11,771 bases of DNA from Lentisphaeria bacterium (GTDB taxonomy: Bacteria; Verrucomicrobiota; Lentisphaeria; Oligosphaerales; Oligosphaeraceae), in assembly GCA_016287975.1 (NCBI GenBank), contig JAEEXV010000021.1:1-11771 (forward strand). The letters are read 5' to 3'. The notes beneath the pieces are model-generated. The model was not told the DNA's origin. It was given only the letters and a program-made list of their open reading frames with translations, and made no database searches. Made by a program: the position numbers and the translations under genes. Within the stretch, counting starts at the first letter, position 1. Every line of letters begins with the position of its first letter. Below, one piece after another: positions 1-8,000 of this stretch.

Positions 1-63
1 CCAGACCCCAGACCCCAGACCCCAGACCCCAGACCCCAGACCCCAGACCCCAGACCCCAGACC
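1..63 (-). repeat. Heptamer tandem array (GGTCTGG)n, nine perfect units
   Basis: Nine uninterrupted 7-bp units (CCAGACC on the plus strand, GGTCTGG on the minus strand) run from the first base of the window, so the array probably continues beyond the left edge. Each junction makes a run of four G on the minus strand, giving eight GGGG runs separated by TCT. The minus strand is also the transcript strand of the regulator gene ending at 147. The spacing matches an intramolecular G-quadruplex with 3-nt loops; that is inference from the pattern. Related but degenerate heptamers lie at the right end of the window in the opposite orientation. Confidence 0.95.
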
Positions 64-79
64 CATCGGTAAGCCGAGC

Positions 80-107
80 GTTCCGTGCCGCCCCATTCTT
101 GGGGCGG
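80..107 (-). repeat. Hairpin element, left copy (3' of the regulator gene)
   Basis: Read on the minus strand this is CCGCCCCA-AGAA-TGGGGCGG followed by CACGGAAC: a perfect 8-bp stem with an AGAA loop. It begins 39 nt after the regulator's stop codon. It is an inverted copy of the element at 11522-11549. Over 57 bp (51-107 against 11522-11578) I count 52 identities, and two of the five differences are a paired C/G swap at stem position 4 that keeps the stem intact. No T-tract follows, so it is not a textbook intrinsic terminator. Its position after the gene still suggests a 3'-end role, as a transcript boundary or in RNA stability. Confidence 0.85.
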
Positions 108-146
108 GGAAAGCCCCAGGTCTCTGGGACTTTGGACTGGCCGCGG

Positions 147-1202
147 CTATGCGCGGGAGGCGAGCGACGCCGTCGATTCGCGGTGGACGAGGCGCGGAGA
201 GACCAGGGTCTGGACGGCTGGCGAGGCATCTCCCGCCAGCCGCCGGTCGAGGATCCGCTCTACCTCGACCGCCCACTGGCCGATGTCCTGGTCGATGCTG
301 GTCAGGGACGGCTGGAAGAATTCTCCCTCGGGGATATTGTCGTAGCCGATGATGCTCAGATTCCCAGGCACCTGGATCTTCAGGTCGTGGCACGCCTTCA
401 GTGCGCCCAGCGCCCCAAGGTCGGTGTCGCAGAACAGGGCGGTGAAGGAAAGTCCGCGCTCCCCAAGATGCCGCTTCAGGGCCTCGTAGGCCTTGGCCGT
501 CGAGTTCTCCCCGCTCAGCGTCCCCGCGTCGATCACCACGCCCTCCAGCCCCGCCAGCGTCAATTGGCGCAGAAAGGCGCGACGGCGCGTGACGGCGCTG
601 TGGAAATGGGGCAACGACTGCAGGAAGGCGCAGCGCGAATGCCCGTTTCGGATGAGCCAGTCCGCCGCCATCGCCCCGCCCAGTTCATTGTCGGTGCAGA
701 CCGCGTCCATCGGCAGCGGCTGCGGCAGCATGTCGACGAAGACGATGGGCAGGCGGATGTCGAGGATCTCCCGCAGGAAGGCAGGCGTGAAATCCTGGTT
801 GAAGTTGAAGATCACCGCCTCGACTGGAGCCTTCAGGCACGATTTGTCGAAGGACAGCGTCTGGTGGTCGTACGAGATGTGGCGCAGACAGTATTTCCCG
901 CTGTTGAAATGCCGCTCGAAGGCATCCAGGCTCATGCTCGCGAAAGTGGACGCATAGTCCGAATCGATGTACACCACGTGGCGGCGGGCGCCGTCCCCAG
1001 CACGACGCGTCCCCCGCCCCACGCTGCTTTCCACCAGCCCCTCCTGCTGCAACTGCCGCAACGCACGGGTGATCGTCACCTGGCTGACCTGGCAGTGCCG
1101 CATCAACTCCCGCACCGATTTCACAGGCTCCCCAGGCCCCAACGCTGAAATCTCCTCCTTCAGAGTCTGGTAGACAATCTCATACTTCTTCGGCTTGGAC
1201 AT
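147..1202 (-). CDS. GntR-family transcriptional regulator with LacI-type sugar-sensing domain (AraR-like architecture)
   Basis: A 351-residue DNA-binding regulator. Residues about 5-65 form a GntR-type winged helix-turn-helix (SVRELMRHCQVSQVTITRAL around 29-48, then the wing LVESSVGRGT). Residues about 75-351 form a LacI/periplasmic-binding-protein-like effector domain, marked near the C terminus by IIGYDN at 284-289 and the LTSIDQD stretch. This two-part build is that of Bacillus AraR, in which a sugar releases the protein from operators. I chose the ATG at 1202 because homology to GntR proteins begins at MSKPKKYEIV. A GTG at 1322 would add 40 residues of unfamiliar, low-complexity sequence, although a GGGGAG lies upstream of that GTG. 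No clear ribosome-binding site precedes 1202. The gene is divergent from the five-gene operon and probably controls it. The effector is unknown. The stop is TAG at 149-147, with a hairpin 39 nt beyond it. Confidence 0.9.
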   Translation of the reverse strand: MSKPKKYEIVYQTLKEEISALGPGEPVKSVRELMRHCQVSQVTITRALRQLQQEGLVESSVGRGTRRAGDGARRHVVYIDSDYASTFASMSLDAFERHFNSGKYCLRHISYDHQTLSFDKSCLKAPVEAVIFNFNQDFTPAFLREILDIRLPIVFVDMLPQPLPMDAVCTDNELGGAMAADWLIRNGHSRCAFLQSLPHFHSAVTRRRAFLRQLTLAGLEGVVIDAGTLSGENSTAKAYEALKRHLGERGLSFTALFCDTDLGALGALKACHDLKIQVPGNLSIIGYDNIPEGEFFQPSLTSIDQDIGQWAVEVERILDRRLAGDASPAVQTLVSPRLVHRESTASLASRA

Positions 1203-1369
1203 CGTGCGGCAAAAAAAACAGTTCGGCCCCAAAACACCGCCCCGCCGCGGCAGCGAAAGGCGCCGACACGGCACGGACTGCCCCCCCAACAAAGAAAACA
1301 ACTGCGCGAAGAGGGAAAGCACGCTCCCCGCCTCGCCTTTTACTATAATGCCTAATTGACGGTCGGCTA

Positions 1370-1398
1370 ATTATAGACACAATTTATCATTATTACAA
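1370..1398 (-). promoter_or_regulatory. Predicted promoter of the regulator gene
   Basis: On the minus strand, a -35-like TTGTAA (1398-1393, four of six matches to TTGACA) is followed after exactly 17 bp by a perfect -10 TATAAT (1375-1370). Transcription would start near 1363, leaving a leader of about 160 nt before the ATG at 1202. That is long and leaves some room for the GTG start at 1322. Confidence 0.55.
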
Positions 1399-1408
1399 AA
1401 TATTGTGT
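1377..1408. promoter_or_regulatory. Inverted repeat over the regulator promoter (candidate autoregulatory site)
   Basis: ACACAAT (1377-1383) is matched by ATTGTGT (1402-1408), a perfect 7-bp inverted repeat with an 18-bp spacer. It covers the -35 box and the spacer of the predicted minus-strand promoter, where a bound dimer would block RNA polymerase. AT-rich sequence makes chance repeats more likely, so this is a weaker operator candidate than the palindrome at 1486-1505. Confidence 0.35.
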
Positions 1409-1448
1409 TCTTTTATTGGCTATTTGTAACTTTTATAAAAGATACCAT

Positions 1449-1476
1449 TTGAAATGTGTTTAAAATGGGTTATAGT
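1449..1476 (+). promoter_or_regulatory. Predicted promoter of the five-gene operon
   Basis: TTGAAA (1449-1454, five of six matches to the -35 consensus) and TATAGT (1471-1476, five of six matches to the -10) are separated by 16 bp. Transcription would begin near 1483 and give a leader of about 46 nt before the transporter ATG at 1529. The -35 box sits inside the small palindrome CATTTGAAATG (1446-1456). Confidence 0.6.
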
Positions 1477-1485
1477 AAGTTTCAC

Positions 1486-1505
1486 TGGTCGTTTGGAAAC
1501 CACCA
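1486..1505. promoter_or_regulatory. Imperfect 20-bp palindrome, candidate operator of the operon
   Basis: TGGTCGTTTGGAAACCACCA reads the same on both strands at 16 of 20 positions (pattern TGGTnGTTTnnAAACnACCA). It begins about 3 bp after the predicted transcription start and ends 23 bp before the transporter ATG, the classic place for a repressor that blocks initiation or elongation. Two-fold symmetric sites of this length suit dimeric GntR or LacI-type repressors. Assigning it to the divergent regulator is inference. Confidence 0.5.
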
Positions 1506-1528
1506 ATTCAGGGGATCGACACATTTTC

Positions 1529-2974
1529 ATGAAGCCCGCGGACGACAATACCGCGCCGCCGCAAGGCGGCGGCCTGACCCTTCTCCAGAAACTTGGATAC
1601 GGCATCGGCGCGATGACGGAGAACAACATGCAGAATGCGGTCTCCAACTTGACGATGCCGATAATGAACGACCTGATGGGGGTGAAGTCGGTCTATCTGG
1701 GCTATGTCGCGGCCATCGGGCGGGTCTTCGACTCGATCACCGACCCGCTGATGGGCTACATCTCCGACAAGACGCACGGCCGCTGGGGCCGTCGAAAGCC
1801 CTACATCCTCTCTGGCTCGGTGCTGGCGGCCGTGGCGTTCTTCTGCGTATGGCTCTTTCCGCTGTCGGGCTGGAGCGGCCACCGCCTGCTGTACTATTTC
1901 CTGGCGATGTCGCTCGTCTACTACCTCTGCACGACCATCTATTGCGTGCCGTATATCAGCTACGGCTACGAACTGAGCCAGGACTACCACGAGCGCACGC
2001 AACTGATGGGCTTCCGCATGTTCTTCGTCAGCCTCGGCAATGTCCTGCTGCGATGGGTGTATTGGTTCACGCAGCGCCGATGCTTCTCGAACACGCTCCA
2101 GGGGATGCGGGTGGCGGCGCTGGGGCTTGGAGCGCTCTTCGTCCTCTGTGCGCTGGGGCCGCTCCTGCTCACGGGGCGCGCCGCCGCACCTGAACGGCGC
2201 GAGGCCAGGCTGAAACGCATCCGCCTGGCCGACATCGTCTCGGTCTTCCGCGTCCGCCCCTTCCGCTGCGTGGCGCTCTGCCTCGCCCTGGGCGTATTCG
2301 GCGTCATCTCCATCAGTTCCCTGAACTTCTACATCATCATGTACTATGTCTGCAACGGCGACAAAGGCTTCGGCGGAACCCTGCTGGGACTCAACGGCAC
2401 CCTTGGCGGCATCCTGGGCGTCGCGTCCCTGCCGCTCATCACGCGCATCTCGCGTCGGCTGGGCAAGCGCCTGACCCTCGTCATCTTCCTGCTCATCGGC
2501 GTCATCGGCTCGGCGCTCAACTGGATCCTCTACACGCCGAGGGCGCCATATCTCTCCGTGCTCCAGACCGTATTCTACACCCCCGCCCTGACGGCCCTGT
2601 GGATGCTGCTCTTCTCCATGATGGCCGACGTCTGCGACTACGACGAATACCACAACCATCTGCGCCGCGAGGGCATCTTCGCGGCCGTCCTGTCGTGGGT
2701 CGGGAAGGTGGGAATCACGCTCGGGGTGGTCGCGGGAGGGTATATCCTCGTCTGGACTGGATACAACCAGACCCCAGGCGCCGTGCAGACGGCACAGACT
2801 TTGCTGAACATGCGCCTGTACTATGTCATCGTGCCGACAGTGGGGCTGGCCCTGGCGGCGCTGGCCCTCGCGCCCTATGCGCTGGGCGCCCGCAAGGTCG
2901 CGGAACTCAAGGCCGCCCTTGCATCGCGCCGGGAACCGCAGCCCGCAGGAGGAGACGACCATGCAGTGGATTGA
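1529..2974 (+). CDS. Sugar:cation symporter, GPH (MelB-like) family of the major facilitator superfamily
   Basis: A 481-residue inner-membrane protein with the length and hydrophobic pattern of a 12-helix GPH transporter, which imports glycosides, pentosides, hexuronides or their oligomers with Na+ or H+. The family signature after helix II is complete: FDSITDPLMGYISD then KTHGRWGRRKPY (about 67-92). D68 and D72 line up with the two MelB cation-site aspartates (D55, D59), while the MelB Asn58 position is Thr71, so the coupling ion may differ; the alignment is by eye. The ATG at 1529 was chosen because an in-frame upstream ATG at 1454 overlaps the promoter. A possible ribosome site, AGGGGA, lies at 1510-1515, somewhat far upstream. 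It is the first gene of the operon and overlaps the next by 14 bp. The substrate cannot be assigned. Confidence 0.9.
   Translation: MKPADDNTAPPQGGGLTLLQKLGYGIGAMTENNMQNAVSNLTMPIMNDLMGVKSVYLGYVAAIGRVFDSITDPLMGYISDKTHGRWGRRKPYILSGSVLAAVAFFCVWLFPLSGWSGHRLLYYFLAMSLVYYLCTTIYCVPYISYGYELSQDYHERTQLMGFRMFFVSLGNVLLRWVYWFTQRRCFSNTLQGMRVAALGLGALFVLCALGPLLLTGRAAAPERREARLKRIRLADIVSVFRVRPFRCVALCLALGVFGVISISSLNFYIIMYYVCNGDKGFGGTLLGLNGTLGGILGVASLPLITRISRRLGKRLTLVIFLLIGVIGSALNWILYTPRAPYLSVLQTVFYTPALTALWMLLFSMMADVCDYDEYHNHLRREGIFAAVLSWVGKVGITLGVVAGGYILVWTGYNQTPGAVQTAQTLLNMRLYYVIVPTVGLALAALALAPYALGARKVAELKAALASRREPQPAGGDDHAVD
2947..2952 (+). promoter_or_regulatory. Ribosome-binding site of the FAD oxidoreductase
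   Basis: AGGAGG lies 8 nt before the ATG at 2961, inside the 3' end of the transporter gene. It fixes the start of the oxidoreductase against longer readings of the same frame and shows that the two genes are translated from one message. Confidence 0.85.
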
Positions 2975-4286
2975 GCAACTCGCGGAACTCGCCCGCGCCG
3001 ACGTCGCCGTCTGCGGCGGCGGCCCCGCAGGCGCCATCGCCGCCCTCTGCGCCGCCAGGCAGGGCGCGCGCGTCGTGCTGCTTGAACAGACTGGATGCCT
3101 CGGCGGCATGGCGACCTCGGGCCTGGTCCCCGCCATCATCCACCTCTCCGACCGCCAGCACTGGGTCGCAGCGGGGACACCCCTCGACATCGTCGGGAAA
3201 ATGTGCGGGGAAATGGGCTGCGGCGCCCCCGACCCCATCTGGCAGGTCATCAACCCCGAATGCCTCAAGCGCCTCCTGGACGAGGAACTGAAGGCCGCAG
3301 GCGTGACCGTCCTTTTCGACGTCAAGGTCGCCGCCGCGCAGGTCGAGGACGGCCGCATCTCCGCCGTCGCCGTCGCTGGATGCAACGGCCTGAAGCGCGT
3401 CGCCGCCACCGCCTTCGTCGACGCCACTGGCGACGCCCTGCTGGCCAAGCTCGCGGGCGCCCCATGGGAATGCGGCGACGAGGACGGCCAGACGATGAGC
3501 CCATCCCTCTGCGTGCAGTACTCCAACATCGACATTCGGAAAGTGCGGGAGGCCGAACGCCGACACGAGGACGCCCCCACCCTCTGGATGCGGCACAAGG
3601 ACGAAATCCCGCTGGAGGAATACCACCTCGTCGGAGTCTCCCTCTACGGCCAGGGCACTGGTTCAGGCAACCTCGGCCACACCTACGGCGTCAACGCCGT
3701 CGACGAGTTCGACCGCACGCGGGGATACATGCTGGGGCGGCAGGTCGCCCGCACCATCTGGGACTTCTACCGCCGCTTCGTCCCAGGATACGAGCGCGCG
3801 GACCTGACCGCCACCGCCGCGCTCCTCGGCGTCCGCGAAAGCCGCCGCATCCGAGGCGACTACGTCCTGACGCTCGACGACTACCAGGCACGGCGGCACT
3901 TCGAGGACGACATCGCCTGCTTCTACTACCCCATCGACATCCACGCCTCGTCGCTGGATCCCGAGGCGCAGAAGCAGGTCTGCGCCCGCATGCAGGGGAC
4001 GGCCTACGCCGTCGGCGAAAACTACGGCATACCCTACCGTGCGCTGATCCCGCGCGGCCTCCGCAATCTGCTGGTGGCGGGGCGCTGCGTCTCCACCGAT
4101 CGGAACATGGAGGCCAGCCTGAGGGTGATGAGCGGCGCGATGCTGACTGGCCGCGCCGCGGGGCTCGCCGCCGCCATGGCCGCGCGGCCCGCCTGCGGCG
4201 GCGAAGTCCGCGCCGTCCCCGTCCCCGACTTGCAGCAGGCCATCCGCGCCGACGGCGGCTACCTGCCCTCCCCCCAGCCGTGCTGA
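2961..4286 (+). CDS. FAD-dependent oxidoreductase (FAD_oxidored / PF12831-like)
   Basis: A 441-residue flavoprotein without a signal peptide or membrane segment, so presumably cytoplasmic. The N-terminal Rossmann fold has GGGPAG at 19-24 and the acidic end of beta-2 at E42 (VVLLEQTG), followed by GCLGGMAT (45-52), the stretch typical of this family. DATGD at 154-158 is the second FAD-contact motif. The C-terminal block runs from [10 protein letters not shown] into [13 protein letters not shown] (369-381). Proteins of this kind are frequent beside glycan genes in Planctomycetes and Lentisphaerota, but their reactions are mostly unknown. Overlap with the symporter gene suggests it acts on the imported compound or an early product. 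A sugar or sugar-acid dehydrogenase is possible but not shown. Family placement is firm; substrate and reaction are not known. Confidence 0.88.
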   Translation: MQWIEQLAELARADVAVCGGGPAGAIAALCAARQGARVVLLEQTGCLGGMATSGLVPAIIHLSDRQHWVAAGTPLDIVGKMCGEMGCGAPDPIWQVINPECLKRLLDEELKAAGVTVLFDVKVAAAQVEDGRISAVAVAGCNGLKRVAATAFVDATGDALLAKLAGAPWECGDEDGQTMSPSLCVQYSNIDIRKVREAERRHEDAPTLWMRHKDEIPLEEYHLVGVSLYGQGTGSGNLGHTYGVNAVDEFDRTRGYMLGRQVARTIWDFYRRFVPGYERADLTATAALLGVRESRRIRGDYVLTLDDYQARRHFEDDIACFYYPIDIHASSLDPEAQKQVCARMQGTAYAVGENYGIPYRALIPRGLRNLLVAGRCVSTDRNMEASLRVMSGAMLTGRAAGLAAAMAARPACGGEVRAVPVPDLQQAIRADGGYLPSPQPC

Positions 4287-4339
4287 TCCAGGCCATCCCC
4301 CGCCTTTCCGTCTCCATCCATCCCCCAACAGGAGTCCAC

Positions 4340-5017
4340 ATGAAAACCAAACATTCCTTCACGCTCATTGAACTGCTCGTCGTCATCGCGATCATCGCGA
4401 TCCTGGCCTCCATGCTCCTGCCCGCCCTCGCCAAGGCGCGCGAAAAGGCGCGCCAGATCTCCTGCGGCAACCAGATGCGCCAACTGGGGACCTTCTCCAT
4501 CCTCTACCAGCAGGACAACGAATACATCCTCCCCGCCTGCCTGAACGGCAACATGAGCTGGCGCCGCTATTTCCTGCCCTACGTCGACAACGCGCCCTTC
4601 GAGCGCTTCGCGGAGGACACCAAGTTCAAATACCACCTGCAATGCTCAGTCGCCCTCAACGAGTTCGGCGCCGGCTTCGACGGGCGCTCCTCCAGCTACA
4701 TCCAGGTCGACCAGCCCCAGAACCCCGCCAAGGCCATCAACATCCAGCGCCTCGACACGCCCAGCAAGAAGGCCATCTACGCCGAATCCCGCGTCTTCCC
4801 GAACCCCAACCGTTTCGGAAACTTCATCGACGTCAGCGCCACCTACCGCACCATGCAGTATCCCTCCAACCGCCACAGCAACGGCACCAACATCACCTTC
4901 GCCGACGGGCACATGGCCTGGTACCGCTGCGGATGGGCCATTCCAGGCGGCAACGGCGCACTCTGGCCGTGGGGCCTCGACGCCGACACCTACCGCGACC
5001 TGGACTGCGGGCTCTAA
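4340..5017 (+). CDS. Prepilin-like protein with N-terminal cleavage/methylation motif and H-X9-DG domain
   Basis: A 225-residue protein. After a six-residue basic leader (MKTKHS) comes [20 protein letters not shown], the type IV prepilin/type II pseudopilin N-helix, with Glu5 of the mature form present. The residue before the expected cleavage point is Ser rather than Gly. Near the C terminus H179 and D189-G190 form the H-X9-DG motif ([12 protein letters not shown]), diagnostic of a family expanded to many paralogues per genome in Lentisphaerota and Planctomycetes. An AGGAG at 4330-4334, 5 nt before the ATG, supports the start. It lies 53 bp after the FAD gene and 59 bp before the secreted glycosidase-like gene, so it is co-transcribed with them. 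Its role is unknown. A pseudopilus-like surface or secretion component serving the neighbouring exported enzymes is a reasonable guess. Confidence 0.92.
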   Translation: MKTKHSFTLIELLVVIAIIAILASMLLPALAKAREKARQISCGNQMRQLGTFSILYQQDNEYILPACLNGNMSWRRYFLPYVDNAPFERFAEDTKFKYHLQCSVALNEFGAGFDGRSSSYIQVDQPQNPAKAINIQRLDTPSKKAIYAESRVFPNPNRFGNFIDVSATYRTMQYPSNRHSNGTNITFADGHMAWYRCGWAIPGGNGALWPWGLDADTYRDLDCGL

Positions 5018-5076
5018 GCCAGGCCCCACGCCTTCCACTACTCTTCGCCGGCCACGACGCCGAAACGGAGGACACC

Positions 5077-8000
5077 ATGCAGGGACATCCATGCTTCCGC
5101 CTACACGCCGCGCTGCTGCTCGCCATCGCGCTGCATTGCGCCGCCACCGACTATTCCCACTCCTTCGCGGACGGGAAAGGCGACTGGAACGGCGTCGTCC
5201 GCGACGGGGCGCTGGTCCATGAAATGGGCGTCCACAAGCCAGGCAGCTATCTCGCCGCCGCCACCCCGCTCCCCGTCTCCCCTGGGGAGCGCTTCATCTA
5301 CGAAGCGGAAGTGAACATCCCGCAGCCTCTTCGGCAAGGGGTCTACCGCCTGCAGGCGGTCTTTCTCAACGACCGCGGCGGCCTCGTGTCCAGCCATCTC
5401 TCCACCGAAAGCGCCGATTCCAGCCGCGCCTGGCGGCGGCTCTCCATGCCGCTGGCCGTCCCCGTCGGCGCGACGCGCCTGCAACTCCGCCTCGTCCACA
5501 ACGGCGTCGGCCGTGTGCTGGTGCGGCGCGTGGCCTGCCGCCCGCCCGCGCCAGGCAGTTTCGACGCAGGGCGCTTCCCCGCCTACGCTGGCACCCTGGA
5601 AGAGCAGAAGATCCTCCAGGGGATGTCGCTGAAGACAGGCGGGGACATCCCCCCGTCGGCCCACCTGGACTATGACGACCGCCCCGCGCCGTCCCGCTAT
5701 TCCGTGCGCTTCCAATGGGCGAACCCCGCCGAACGCCCCGCCAGCGGCACCGTGGAAAGCGCGCTGCCTGACCTGCGCCCCCCTGGCTCGCCGCGGCGCG
5801 CCGTCGCCTCCGTCAGCCTCTGGATGCGCGTCCACCATCGCGGCGCGGGGAAACTGCACCTGGACATCAGGTTCCGCGAATTGCTGTCGGGATACGGCGA
5901 TGCCCAGAACCGCTGGACCGCCCGCATCCCGCTGGAGAAGTGCCCCCCTGGCGGCGCCTGGACCCGCTTCGAGTTCACCCCCGCCGACTTCCAGGCAATC
6001 CCAGGCAACTCCATGCCCGAGGCCTGGGGGCAGATCGAACCCGCCACCATCTTCTTCGATGTCGAAGGCCGCGGCGAAGCGGCATGGAGCCTCGCCGATG
6101 TCCGCGTGCGATACGATGACGGCGGCGAGGCCATGGCCTTCGCCGCCTGGCAGGACCCCCTCTGGTATTTCGGCCGCGCCGACGCGCCCGCCCCCATGCT
6201 CCCCGCCCTGGAGGGCAGGAATGTCCACGGCAGCGGCACCTATCTCCTTGAAACCGAGCGCGGACGGCGCAATTTCCAGGAGCTCAAGAAACTCGTTCCG
6301 AATCTCGCCTTCCAGCAGTACGCCTGCCTGCCAGAACTGCTCCGCGCCCGCGAATGGCTCCGCAAGTCGGGCATGACCGCCGGCTTCCAGGGAGTCGGGC
6401 CGTTCCTCTGGCAGCGCGCCGTGGAACTCGACGCCCTCGCCGCACCGCGCGATTCCTACCAGTTCCTCAATGAACGGCACCACAAGATGGACTATACCGA
6501 CGACGCCTCCTGGCACACCATCTGGAAGGAGGTCGCAGGGCGCTTCGGGAAATACGGCATCCCCGAGTTCCAGACCATCGACAGCGGCTTCCGCGTCGCC
6601 GACGCCAAGGTCAACCGCAACGCACCCCGCATCCTGCGCCATGAGGACATCGGCATCGCCCCCCCTGCCGCCGCCGCGTCGCGCGCCCCCATCCACTTCT
6701 GGGACTACTTCGAATGGTATGCGGGCTTCCGCTGGACCCCCGCCGACCTGGGCTGGAAGACCTGGGACGACTACCGTGTCACGCCGCCCAATCTGGTCAT
6801 GACCGCCGCCGCCTCCCCCCGCACGCGCCAGCGGGCATACCTCGACTTCATGCTTCGGCACTACGCCTTCCTCCGCTGGCACGCCGACGCCTCGAAGTCA
6901 TTGGCGGAACAGGGCGTCCGATACATCCTGATGAACAACGGCGACGACTGGCGCAACGGCAACGACTGCATCGGGGCCGTCCGCCTGGGGCACCTCGGCG
7001 GCTTCGTCGAGGAGACATTCTTCTATCACCCCGCCACCGTCCTCAAGGCCTACCATCAGGCCGAGACCATGCGCCTGCTCTACGAAGGAAGCGGCCTCCA
7101 CCACCGCCTCATTGCAGAATCGGGGAAAAACGGCCACAACCCCATCTACTGGGCGCCCGAATACTCTTACGCCGCAATCTTCGACATCGCCGCCGCGGGC
7201 AACTATGATTCGCTGGAAATCGACTGGCCCAGCGCCTGGATGGAGGTCCAGACCAGGCCAGAGAACCGATATGACTTCAACCGATACCTCGACTACCTCG
7301 CAAAATGCCTGGCCTTCAACCGCGCCCGCGCCGAACGGCCCCGCGTCCCCCCTGAAATGCGGCGCCTCCTCATTCTCCAGGAGACCCGCGCCTCCTATGC
7401 AGGGCCGCGCGCACGAGTGCTCGGGCAGACCCTCGAACGCGACAACTGGCCGTTCAGCCGAATCACCCCGCAACTGCTGGACGACGCGGTCCTGGACCGC
7501 GCCAGGATGATTGTCAACGACTGCTATGCGCTCACCCAGGCCCAGGCCGACAGGCTCGCCGCATGGGTCGACGCCGCCCCTGGGCGCATCCTCGTCCTCC
7601 ACGGGGTCTCCGCAGGGCGCCGCATCGACGGCACGATGTGGTCCGAGGTCTTCGGATGGAGCAACACCACCATCAACGCGCCGAGGCTGTTCGACCGTTT
7701 CTTCGGCGCCCTCTCCTTCCGCAACGGCCACGTCGTCCCCGAACGCCCTGGCACCGTCGTGTTCAAAGACGCCTCAGGCGACCCCCTCCTCTGCTGCGTT
7801 CGGCGCCCCTCGGGCTCCATCGTCTGGCTCTATGCGATGCCCCCTGGAATGGACCGCGCCCGCGACTCGCGCATCCTCGCCTCCCTGATGCGGCGGCATG
7901 GCATCTCCCCCGTCGCCGAATCGACTGGCGACCTCTATGTCCGCAAGTACCTCCCAGGATTCGCGCAGGAGGACAAGACGGGGGTGATCTTCACCGCCTT

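Larger units (their letters stand above)
1203..1528. other. Divergent intergenic regulatory region
   Basis: A gap of 326 bases separates the regulator from the transporter. The part next to the regulator (about 1203-1335) is GC-rich and would be its leader; it contains an A8 run at 1211-1218. From about 1336 to 1510 the base composition switches abruptly to AT-rich, unlike the coding sequence on either side. This AT-rich part holds one promoter for each direction and several short palindromes, including TTTTATAAAA (1431-1440), CATTTGAAATG (1446-1456) and the 20-bp palindrome at 1486-1505. I see no small gene or RNA gene in it. Confidence 0.8.

Noticed and set aside
1..63. Possible CRISPR or coding low-complexity repeat
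   Set aside because: The unit is 7 bp with no spacers, and no plausible gene start or ribosome site leads into it. It is a simple tandem array.
1203..1322. Longer regulator start at a GTG (1322)
   Set aside because: The extra 40 residues precede a canonical GntR N terminus and look unlike any DNA-binding extension. The promoter position and a GGGGAG upstream keep it a minor possibility.
1454..1528. Upstream in-frame ATG of the transporter (1454)
   Set aside because: It begins on the last base of the predicted -35 box and includes the -10 box, so it would not be transcribed from that promoter. The 25 added residues do not resemble a GPH transporter N terminus.
1508..3598. Long open frame on the minus strand (696 codons)
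   Set aside because: It lies opposite the symporter and FAD genes, whose motifs are clear. Its composition is low-complexity Arg/Ala/Asp-rich, as expected for an antisense shadow in GC-rich DNA.
5101..6882. Long open frame on the minus strand (593 codons)
   Set aside because: Antisense to the secreted glycosidase-like gene, with Gly/Ala/Glu-rich sequence, no domain motif and no ribosome site.
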